A DNA stretch of 64,000 bases, from positions 62,001 through 126,000 of the forward strand of contig NZ_JAHPZO010000007.1 in NCBI RefSeq assembly GCF_019042655.1, in the 5' to 3' direction. The translations under genes were made by a program, and so were the position numbers. The notes under the pieces were generated by a model. The model was not told the origin of the DNA. It searched no databases and saw only the letters and a list, made by a program, of their open reading frames with translations. This DNA is from Planococcus sp. CP5-4_YE (lineage in GTDB: Bacteria; Bacillota; Bacilli; Bacillales_A; Planococcaceae). Of this stretch, positions 54,790 through 62,059 are shown piece after piece (the stretch's first letter is position 1; every line of letters starts with the position of its first letter).

Positions 54790-54891
54790 TTTCCGACTCC
54801 CCTTTTGTCTAAATATTCACTGCCCTTCCCATGCTACCTTATTTGGGCCGGTTCGTCTGCGGAAAACCGGAAAAAAAGGCCGAACAGGATT

Positions 54892-54923
54892 GTCCCTGTG
54901 CAGCACACAATTCATACACAATT
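54892..54923 (-). repeat. Dispersed repeat, single inverted copy with half-copy
   Basis: Core 54892-54912 followed by CATACACAATT. It lies 103 bp upstream of the AtoE start codon. Confidence 0.85.
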
Positions 54924-55024
54924 TATAAAGCTGCATAAACAGAGAAACTCCTCCTAAAAAACAACTCAGGAAAAGAATAGAATGCATCTCACATAAATTG
55001 TCGTGTATTGTCAGAATCGTTTAG

Positions 55025-55045
55025 AATTGTTTCTTGCACAGGGAC
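55025..55045 (+). repeat. Dispersed repeat, single diverged copy
   Basis: AATTGTTTCTTGCACAGG is followed by GAC. It lies upstream of the SDR start and inverted to the copy at 54892-54912. Confidence 0.8.
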
Positions 55046-55119
55046 ATTTTCTCACCCGATTATCAAAAGCTACATTAGGGTACATGTTAGTAGAATCTAT
55101 CACACTAGGAGCTGATCTT

Positions 55120-56019
55120 GTGGAATTTAATACAATGACAGGAAAAACGGCCATTATCACAGGGGCCAATAGCGGACTCGGACTGGAAACGGCTAAAACC
55201 TTCGTTCGGTTAGGGGCACGGGTCATCTTGGCTGTCCGCGATCTCGAAAAAGGGAAAGCAGCTGAACAAGAAATTAGAGAAGAATCTCCCAAGGCACCTA
55301 TTGAGGTCATGAAACTCGACTTATCCGATTTGGATAGCGTACGGGATTTTGCCGAAACCTTCAGCAGCCGCTTCGACTCGCTCGATTTGCTAATTAACAA
55401 CGCCGGCGTGATGACGCCGCCTTATGCGAAGACGAAAGACGGCTTTGAGCTGCAGTTCGGCAGCAACCATCTCGGGCATTTTGCCTTGACGGGCCTGCTG
55501 CTCCCTTTACTGATTCACACCGAGAATTCGCGGGTAGTGACACTCAGCAGTCTAGCACACCGCAATGCCGCCATTGACTTTGATAACCTGGACGGTTCAA
55601 AAGGCTATAAAGCCATGAAATTTTATGGCCAAAGCAAACTGGCGAATTTAATGTTCGCAACAGAGCTCGATAAGCGACTCAAGCAACATGGCTTATCGAC
55701 ACAGAGCATTGCTTGCCACCCCGGGATTTCTTCGACCAATCTGTTTAAAATCGGCGGCCGGGAAATGCCCCGCATTTTCAAGGGGCTCATGAACCGCTAT
55801 TTGCAGCCACCCTCTATGGGCGCACTTCCGACTGTCTATGCCGCGACGGCATCTGGCATCACAGGCGGCGAATACATCGGGCCGGATGGCAAAGGCCAAC
55901 GCAGAGGCTATCCGACTTTAGAGAAACCGGATCCAGCCGTGAATGATGAAGCAACCCGCCAGAAACTCTGGGATGTTTCAGAACAACTGACCGGCGTCAC
56001 GTTTGATTTTAATAAATAA
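55120..56019 (+). CDS. Short-chain dehydrogenase, retinol-dehydrogenase-like
   Basis: The 299 aa product has TGANSGLGLETAKTFVRLGARVILAVRD, the NNAG motif in LLINNAGVMTPPYAKTKDGFELQFGSNHLGHF, and the YGQSKLANLMFATELDKR catalytic tyrosine/lysine segment. These fit the protochlorophyllide-reductase/retinol-dehydrogenase-like SDR group. Substrate unknown. GTG at 55120 follows TAGGAGCTGATCTT; ATG at 55135 is an alternative. The extension further upstream runs through the dispersed repeat and is rejected. Confidence 0.85.
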   Translation: MEFNTMTGKTAIITGANSGLGLETAKTFVRLGARVILAVRDLEKGKAAEQEIREESPKAPIEVMKLDLSDLDSVRDFAETFSSRFDSLDLLINNAGVMTPPYAKTKDGFELQFGSNHLGHFALTGLLLPLLIHTENSRVVTLSSLAHRNAAIDFDNLDGSKGYKAMKFYGQSKLANLMFATELDKRLKQHGLSTQSIACHPGISSTNLFKIGGREMPRIFKGLMNRYLQPPSMGALPTVYAATASGITGGEYIGPDGKGQRRGYPTLEKPDPAVNDEATRQKLWDVSEQLTGVTFDFNK

Positions 56020-56047
56020 AATTTCTGAACAGAACCTATTCAAGGGA

Positions 56048-56099
56048 CGAAAAACGAGCGTATGCGGTCTCCTTCTGAGGAAACCGTATACGTTTTTCT
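56048..56099 (+). terminator. Terminator of the SDR gene
   Basis: AAAAACG...GTAT and ATACGTTTTTC form the outer arms with CGGT/ACCG inside; a T-run follows. A further stretch to 56440 holds only a diverged repeat copy near 56262-56283 (CCGTTTCTTGCAAAAGGAC). Confidence 0.75.
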
Positions 56100-56440
56100 C
56101 GTATTTATCTGCTGTAACCTTTCTCCCTCCTTACATAAAGCAACAGGAAGAACCATTTCTCAGTTCAACCCATTCCGCATGCTTTATATGAATGAAAAAC
56201 ATCGTCGCCATGTTCACACAGTGTAAATAGCAATGGATAGACAATAAATGGACTTGTTTAAAACCGTTTCTTGCAAAAGGACATGCTTGAAACCCCTCAA
56301 TTAAGGATATAGTAGCTGTACAAGGTTTTTTTGTTCGGTATCACGTGCTTCAACTTTTTTTATACGCGAATTTATCGCTTTACCCGATACGTTAATTCAA
56401 ATCTATCAACAGGCGTGATACTCATTAGGAGGTCTATATC

Positions 56441-57970
56441 ATGAACCCACAAATCTTAATCGTCGGAGCGGGCCCCACTGGCCTGGCTCTGGCCTATAGC
56501 CTGGCGCGTCAAGGCGTGCCGTTTCGCATCATCGATCGAAATTCAGGAACTGGCACCGCGTCCCGTGCGCTCGCTGTGCATGCGCGCATCTTGGAACATT
56601 ACGAGCAATTTGGCCTCGCCGAACGCAACATCAAGCGCGGGCATCCGATTTTGTCGCTCGATGTCAGCGATGGCAAAAAAGTACGGGCACAAGTGAAATT
56701 CCACGAGCTCGGCAAAGGGCAGAGCCCGTTTCCGTTTATCTTAAGCTTGCCGCAAGACGATCACGAAGAAATCCTCGTCGACGAATTAAGCAAGATCGGC
56801 GTCGAAGTGGAATGGAACACTGAGTTGATTTCGTTTGAAAACACAGAAGATGGCGTGAACACCGTCATGCAACAACTGGGAGAACCGGTGGAAATAGTAG
56901 AATTCGCCTATCTATGCGGATGCGACGGCGCCGGCAGCATGGTCCGAAAAGGACTCGATCTCGACTTCCCCGGCGGTACCTATAAACAATTGTTCTTTGT
57001 CGCCGATATCGAAACCGAGAAGCCGGTCGACGACATGGAAAAGATGGACATGTACATGGACAATGACGGCTTCATGCTCTATATGAACGTCCGCAACGCC
57101 CACACGAAACGCATACTCGGCATCGTCCCCGAAGAATTCAACGAACGCACCGATGTCGAGTACAGCGAAATCACCGACTATGTTGAAAATAAAATCGGCG
57201 TGCGCGCAGCCAAGGTCAATTGGTTTTCGACCTATCGTGTCCATAACCGCGTCAGCGAGAAATTCACCAAAGGACGTATCTTCATCCTGGGTGATGCCGG
57301 CCACCTTCACAGCCCGACCGGCGGACAAGGCATGAACACCGGTATCGGGGACGCCATCAATCTCGGTTGGAAACTCGCAGCGGTGGTTCAAGGGAAAGCC
57401 AATCCCATGATACTCGGCACTTACGAACAAGAACGCATCGCCTTTGCGCGCCGCTTGATCGCGACGACCGACAAAGCGTTCCAGACGATCGTCAATCAAA
57501 AACTGCCCGGGACGCTGCTTCGGGAGTACGCCGTTCCTTACGTCTTGCCGTCCGTATTCCAATTTCCGTTCGCTTCAAAAAATGCATTCAAGTTCTTGTC
57601 CCAAATCCACATCAATTACCGCAGCAGCCTGTTGAGCAAAGGCAAAGCCGGTAAAATTTACGCCGGCATGCGCTTACCATGGATCGAAACCGCAAACGGC
57701 GATAACTTCGCACCGCTGCGCTCCGTCGATTGGCAAATCCATATCTACGGCAAAGCAAAGCCTGAACTCATCGATTTTGCCCGCTCCCAGTCGATCGAGC
57801 TCCATGAGTTTCCTTGGGAAGCTAAAATGAAAGATGCAGGATTCAAGCAAGACGCGCTCTACTTGATCCGCCCGGATGGCCATGTGGCACTTGCGACCGG
57901 CAAGCAATGGCTGCGTGTGTTGAACATGTATCTGGAGTCTTTTGGCATTGTAGCTTTTGGAGCGAAGTAA
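56441..57970 (+). CDS. FAD-dependent aromatic hydroxylase (PheA/TfdB-type monooxygenase)
   Basis: The 509 aa product has VGAGPTGLALAYSLARQGVPFRIIDRNSG (FAD loop), CDGAGSMVRKGL (near residue 165, DG motif) and GDAGHLHSPTGGQGMNTGIGDAINLGWKLAAV (near residue 285). This is the class A flavoprotein hydroxylase fold. The C-terminal part (about 390-509) is thioredoxin-like as in phenol hydroxylases. AGGAGGTCTATATC precedes ATG. The last 106 bp and the terminator recur as a remnant at 60979-61148. Confidence 0.88.
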   Translation: MNPQILIVGAGPTGLALAYSLARQGVPFRIIDRNSGTGTASRALAVHARILEHYEQFGLAERNIKRGHPILSLDVSDGKKVRAQVKFHELGKGQSPFPFILSLPQDDHEEILVDELSKIGVEVEWNTELISFENTEDGVNTVMQQLGEPVEIVEFAYLCGCDGAGSMVRKGLDLDFPGGTYKQLFFVADIETEKPVDDMEKMDMYMDNDGFMLYMNVRNAHTKRILGIVPEEFNERTDVEYSEITDYVENKIGVRAAKVNWFSTYRVHNRVSEKFTKGRIFILGDAGHLHSPTGGQGMNTGIGDAINLGWKLAAVVQGKANPMILGTYEQERIAFARRLIATTDKAFQTIVNQKLPGTLLREYAVPYVLPSVFQFPFASKNAFKFLSQIHINYRSSLLSKGKAGKIYAGMRLPWIETANGDNFAPLRSVDWQIHIYGKAKPELIDFARSQSIELHEFPWEAKMKDAGFKQDALYLIRPDGHVALATGKQWLRVLNMYLESFGIVAFGAK

Positions 57971-57982
57971 GATAGAAATAGT

Positions 57983-58034
57983 AAAGGAGGCTAGAGGAAT
58001 GAATCCACGATGGATCATTTCTCTGGCCTCCTTG
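57983..58034. terminator. Terminator after the FAD hydroxylase gene
   Basis: AAGGAGGCTAGAG and the CTCTGGCCTCCTT arm (one mismatch) pair, with the loop around 58003-58012. A related hairpin stands at 61097-61148. Confidence 0.75.
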
Positions 58035-58066
58035 TTAGTTCCTTCCCAAAAACCGACAAAAAAGGG

Positions 58067-58705
58067 TCACTCCACAATTACTTCCGAAGCAAGCTTATAA
58101 GGAAAATCCGACGGCAGATCAAATGGCATCACCCGGACAAGAGTTCCTTCCTCCAGTTCATCGAAACCACGAACCTCCCCCTTAAACAGCGTATGATCCG
58201 TCATGTGGACTTCATGGATGGTCGGACCGGTCTCGAAATTGAAGGACGTTACTTCCACCATAAAACTCGTATCCGTCTTTTCGGTCACCACTCCCTCAAA
58301 TCCACCGAAAAAGAAGAAGCTGAATTGGATGATGAACACAACCGCTGCCACAAAAACAGTCATCTGAGCCAATGTGAGAATAGACTGCTTCGGGTTTTCA
58401 GATGCTTGCCATTCGAAAAATGCCCTAACCAAATGTTCCACCGCAATAAATACAATAACCGCAATCAAATAATACGACGGAGTATACTCATCCAAAGCAA
58501 TGAAATAAAGAAGCACCAGGCCCACAATCAACGTGCCAATCCTCACGAACCAGTCGACCTTCCGGTGCGTGTCGTTGATGTGGTTATAGGAAAAGAACTC
58601 TCTCTTGCTCGGTTCAATGTTAAACAGTTTTCGAAACGTAAACTTCAAAACAGAATTTATTACGAATACGAACAAAAAGAAAAACAATAGGTTCATGACT
58701 GGCAT
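58067..58705 (-). CDS. DUF4181-like membrane protein with a C-terminal soluble domain
   Basis: The 212 aa product has four membrane helices in the first 130 residues (LLFFFLFVFVINSVLKF, WFVRIGTLIVGLVLLYFIAL, YYLIAVIVFIAVEHLV, MTVFVAAVVFIIQF). The HINDTHRKVDWFVRIG phrase matches DUF4181. The remaining 80 residues form a beta-rich soluble domain. GGAGGCGAGATCGA before ATG at 58705 sets the start. Function is unknown. Confidence 0.7.
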   Translation of the reverse strand: MPVMNLLFFFLFVFVINSVLKFTFRKLFNIEPSKREFFSYNHINDTHRKVDWFVRIGTLIVGLVLLYFIALDEYTPSYYLIAVIVFIAVEHLVRAFFEWQASENPKQSILTLAQMTVFVAAVVFIIQFSFFFFGGFEGVVTEKTDTSFMVEVTSFNFETGPTIHEVHMTDHTLFKGEVRGFDELEEGTLVRVMPFDLPSDFPYKLASEVIVE

Positions 58706-58838
58706 TCGATCTCGCCTCCAAGCTGATAATGCTTTAGGTACTTTTAAGAAATGTATTCGACAGAAAGTAGATAAAATCCTTTTATTGGAAGTCTCTCTTT
58801 TTGAGCATAACCTCTGCCAATTAAGTTTTTCGGTATTT

Positions 58839-58871
58839 AAAAAAATCGATGGGTGCTGCACATACCCATCG
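58839..58871 (-). terminator. Orphan terminator on the minus strand
   Basis: CGATGGGT and ACCCATCG form a perfect 8-bp stem. The transcript continues with AUUUUUUU. It lies 134 bp upstream of the DUF4181 start codon with no gene close before it, so it may be a leader attenuator or end a small transcript. Confidence 0.75.
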
Positions 58872-58921
58872 GTCGGTAACATGAAAGCATCGCTTCAAAG
58901 ACGACCGCATATCAGTACAGA

Positions 58922-58967
58922 AGTAAACCGCACCTTATGCTGGGGAGCACAGGCGGTTTACTTTTTT
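58922..58967 (+). terminator. Orphan terminator on the plus strand
   Basis: GTAAACCGC and GCGGTTTAC form a perfect 9-bp stem followed by seven T residues. No plus-strand gene ends before it. The rest of 58968-59244 shows no feature. Confidence 0.75.
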
Positions 58968-59244
58968 TGCGAAAAAGTATATGACAGCACGATGATTGAA
59001 ACGAACAACCCTGAAAAGCCAGTCTTTATGCATCATCTTGCTCCCCTTCAATAAAGCGCAGTTTACCTGGGAACCACTGTCATTATTGTGCTGTAATATG
59101 GAATGACATACTTAGAAATACATAAAAGTGAAATCGCTAATGAATAGAATTTCAGCAGTTTTCAGACCCATACGATGTCGCATACACCATAGAAAAAAGA
59201 ATCTTTAATCCCGAATGGAAAGACTAAAATGCTGATTTCTACAC

Positions 59245-59276
59245 AAAAAGAACCTTGAGACTATCAAGGTTCTTTC
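59245..59276. terminator. Terminator of the 108 aa gene
   Basis: AAAGAACCTTGA pairs perfectly with TCAAGGTTCTTT; A/T tracts lie on both sides. Confidence 0.85.
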
Positions 59277-59288
59277 TACAATTATATA

Positions 59289-59615
59289 TTAAGCATTCAT
59301 TTTATATTGTTCTGCCTGGCCATACATACTGTTCTCTGCTGTTACGTCATTCAAATCTGCAATAATGACCTTCGGGCTTGAAGGGCCCAGTATGGTCGAT
59401 ATATAACTAACTTTAAATGTATACGTAGCTTTTAACCGGAAGTTTCGATATTCAGGCGAAGCTTCCGTAGTCGTCCAGTAAAAAACATTGCCATCTGTAT
59501 CTATTAAAGAGACAACCCGATGTTCGTCGTTTGTAAAGCATGACAAAAACTCAAGATCCCTCGTATATTCCATACCTTTTTCGAATCCGTTCACTTCTTT
59601 GATCGCTAGCACCAT
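59289..59615 (-). CDS. Hypothetical 108 aa protein
   Basis: No family is recognised. The product is soluble and beta-rich, with SLIDTDGNVFYWTTTEASPEYRNFRLKATYTFKV in the middle, a pattern seen in small single-strand-binding-like folds, but this is a weak resemblance. GAGGTGCGTTTCG before ATG at 59615 and a terminator downstream support a real gene. Confidence 0.6.
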   Translation of the reverse strand: MVLAIKEVNGFEKGMEYTRDLEFLSCFTNDEHRVVSLIDTDGNVFYWTTTEASPEYRNFRLKATYTFKVSYISTILGPSSPKVIIADLNDVTAENSMYGQAEQYKMNA

Positions 59616-59836
59616 CGAAACGCACCTCATTCCATAGTGGTATGCTTTTAATATACCAGAACAAGTGTTTGTTTACTAGTAAAAAGCTCAAAAAAATAGA
59701 ATATTTAGTTAAAAAATGATAAAAGAATAATTTAAAATAGTTCGCACCCTATATGGCATATTAAACAAGCTCTTGCGCAAGCCATTTGAAAAACGCATAC
59801 TTAAGAGTCGAAAAAATGATTAGGAGTACGATACAT

Positions 59837-60967
59837 ATGGAAAACCAGGAAACAACATTTAAACAAATCACCCCTCAATACGATCCATGGGAAGCATATA
59901 TGGATATCGAAGACCACGGGAAATTGACCCTATCGAGCATCGAATTCACCACGACTTATTTATGCAATATGCGCTGTGAACATTGTGCGGTGGGCTATAT
60001 GCTCGCGCACAAGGATCCGGACGCGCTGCCGATCGAGCTGCTCTTTTCGCGCCTCGATGAAATCCCTCATTTGCGGACCATCAGTCTGACGGGCGGAGAG
60101 CCGATGTTTTCGAAAAAATCGGTCGCTAATTATGTCCTGCCCCTCCTGAAATACGCCCATGCACGCGGCATCCGCACCCAGATGAACTCAAACCTGACAA
60201 TGCCGCTCGACCGCTATATGGAAATCGCCCCTTATTTGGATGTCCTGCACATTTCCCATAACTGGGGCACCATCGATGATTTTGTTGATGGCGGATTTGC
60301 CAATATGGAACGTAAGCCTTCTCGTGAGCGGCGGGCTGAACAGTTCCAGCGCATGATCGACAACAGCCGCGCACTCGCAGAAGCAGGCGTTATGGTCTCG
60401 GCAGAAACGATGCTGAACAAGCGGACCCTGCCCCACCTGAAGAACATACATAAGCAAATCATTGAAGAAATGAAATGCGCGCGCCATGAAGTGCATCCAA
60501 TGTACCCAAGCGATTTCGCCAGCCAATTGGAAGTGCTGTCGCTCGATGAAACGAGAACAGCAATCCACGAATTGTTGGATGCCCGCGATGAAAATGTCTG
60601 GATGCTCTTTGGTACATTGCCGTTCTATCCATGCAGCCAAAGCGACGAAGACATTCAACTCCTGAACCGCATCCACTCAAGCAAAAACGTCACCGTCCGC
60701 AATGACCCGGACGAACGCTCACGGCTCAATGTGAACATCTTCACCGGCGAAGTCATCGTCACCGATTTCGGCGATACACCGGCGATGGGCAATATCCAGC
60801 ACAATTCCTTGTCGGCAATGCTTGACCGCTGGCTGGAGCGGCCATTAGCCAAAACAATCGCCTGCCACTGCCCAGCAGCCAAATGCCTCGGACCGAATCT
60901 ATTAGTGAAAGATGCCTACTACTCGGACATCGATTTCAGCGTTCAGAAATCAAGAATTACTGTTTAA
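59837..60967 (+). CDS. yfkAB: Radical SAM/CxCxxxxC-motif protein YfkAB
   Basis: The 376 aa product has the radical SAM cluster CNMRCEHC (residues 43-50, CxxxCxxC) and the C-terminal CHCPAAKC, the CxCxxxxC motif that defines YfkAB, as well as SLTGGEPMFS. Bacillales encode it as one gene. The reaction is not known. ATG at 59837 follows AGGAGTACGATACAT. It ends 12 bp before the remnant of a hydroxylase gene. Confidence 0.9.
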   Translation: MENQETTFKQITPQYDPWEAYMDIEDHGKLTLSSIEFTTTYLCNMRCEHCAVGYMLAHKDPDALPIELLFSRLDEIPHLRTISLTGGEPMFSKKSVANYVLPLLKYAHARGIRTQMNSNLTMPLDRYMEIAPYLDVLHISHNWGTIDDFVDGGFANMERKPSRERRAEQFQRMIDNSRALAEAGVMVSAETMLNKRTLPHLKNIHKQIIEEMKCARHEVHPMYPSDFASQLEVLSLDETRTAIHELLDARDENVWMLFGTLPFYPCSQSDEDIQLLNRIHSSKNVTVRNDPDERSRLNVNIFTGEVIVTDFGDTPAMGNIQHNSLSAMLDRWLERPLAKTIACHCPAAKCLGPNLLVKDAYYSDIDFSVQKSRITV

Positions 60968-60978
60968 ATGAAAAGCCC

Positions 60979-61148
60979 GATCCGACCGGATGGACATGTA
61001 ACGCTTGCGACCGACAAGCAGTGGCTGCGCGTATTGAGCATGTATTTGGAGGCTGTTGGGATTATGGCTTTTGGAGCGAAGTGAGATAGAAATAATAAAG
61101 GAGGCTAGAGGAATGCATCCATGAGGGGATCATTTCTCTAGCCTCCTT
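60979..61148 (+). pseudogene. 3'-end remnant of a second FAD hydroxylase gene, with its terminator
   Basis: This stretch matches 57865-58034 over about 170 bp at roughly 85 percent (my estimate). It would encode RPDGHVTLATDKQWLRVLSM and the following YLEAVGIMAFGAK end, against RPDGHVALATGKQWLRVLNM and YLESFGIVAFGAK in the intact gene. The hairpin follows as in the original. The rest of this copy is missing. Confidence 0.88.
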
Positions 61149-61240
61149 ACAATTAAAAGCGGGAAAATTGCTGCTATACGATAAAGTGAATTCTACACTA
61201 ATAAGTATAATATCATTTTCGTCTAAACTATTTTTAAAAT

Positions 61241-61861
61241 TTATATTTTTTTCCATATATACATAAACTGTGATGCTTCAGACTCCAATGCAATTAATTG
61301 ATCTTCCGTAATATTACTATTTGAATAGAGTTTAACTTTATCTAAGTTTAAAACGGATCGATTTACAATGGAATCATAATTTTCTTCATATGATGAAGTA
61401 GTTAATAAAGCTAAAGTAGTACTTGTATTTCTTTTATCTACTTTTTCACTCTTTCCTTTAAAATAGAGTTTTATCAAATGCGGTTCTCCATCTATAATTA
61501 ACCCTAATTCTGGAGAAGACCTCACAATAAGCTCGTTACTTATCCATGTAGATTTCCCTGGATTAAACCAAGAAATATCTTTATTTTTTAAAAATTTTTT
61601 ATATTGTTTTATGGCATGAGTATAATTCTTTTTCTTTTTATCATCAATTTGAGCTAATAACTGATCAAAAAAATCTAAATTCAAGTTCGACTCATGATAC
61701 TTTATTATTCCATCACGAAGTTGCTTCCAGTAATCAAAGGCGGGATTATAATCTGATTGATATTTGATTTGTCGCACCATATTAGTTTTAGCAGTACTTC
61801 CTTTAATTGTGAAATCGATAAATTGAGTTAAACCTATTCCTACTTTTTGTGGTACAACCAT
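61241..61861 (-). CDS. Uncharacterised 206 aa protein of the Argonaute operon
   Basis: No family is recognised. The product is soluble, Lys-rich and lacks membrane helices. It begins MVVPQKVGIGLTQFIDFTIK and contains SDYNPAFDYWKQLRDGIIKY (residues about 35-54) and SWFNPGKSTWISNELIVRSSPELGLIIDGEPHLIKLYFKGK (about 95-137), which looks like a beta-rich core. AAAGGAGATGCTTAA, at the end of the previous small gene, is its ribosome binding site, and the stop TAA of that gene touches its ATG. It is therefore translationally coupled to the Argonaute operon. Base composition is AT-rich like the Argonaute gene. Confidence 0.75.
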   Translation of the reverse strand: MVVPQKVGIGLTQFIDFTIKGSTAKTNMVRQIKYQSDYNPAFDYWKQLRDGIIKYHESNLNLDFFDQLLAQIDDKKKKNYTHAIKQYKKFLKNKDISWFNPGKSTWISNELIVRSSPELGLIIDGEPHLIKLYFKGKSEKVDKRNTSTTLALLTTSSYEENYDSIVNRSVLNLDKVKLYSNSNITEDQLIALESEASQFMYIWKKI

Positions 61862-62059
61862 TTAAGCATCTCCTTTAGTTATATTTCCACAAATTAATGC
61901 AGTTATTTCGTTAATATAGTCATTTCTAAGATTTTCAAAATTATCTCTAAATATTAGTTTATTAAGAAGACATGACTTGAATGAAAAATCATTTAGTATC
62001 TGATTTTTAAACAAAGGGCAAATGAGTCTCATTAGTAGTTCGTGCGGCAACCATGCCAC
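61862..62059 (-). CDS. Small protein between Argonaute and the 206 aa gene
   Basis: The frame overlaps the end of the Argonaute gene by 53 bp and ends with a TAA that touches the next ATG. ATG at 62059 gives 65 aa, ATG at 62032 gives 56 aa (MRLICPLFKNQILNDFSFKS...). Neither has a clear ribosome binding site, so translation would depend on coupling to the Argonaute. Alternatively the frame is only a spacer that carries the ribosome binding site of the next gene. No family is recognised. Confidence 0.45.
   Translation of the reverse strand: MAWLPHELLMRLICPLFKNQILNDFSFKSCLLNKLIFRDNFENLRNDYINEITALICGNITKGDA

Noticed and set aside
58605-59054. Plus-strand open frame of 149 codons
   Set aside because: It starts antisense to the DUF4181 gene, has no ribosome binding site and runs across two terminator hairpins.
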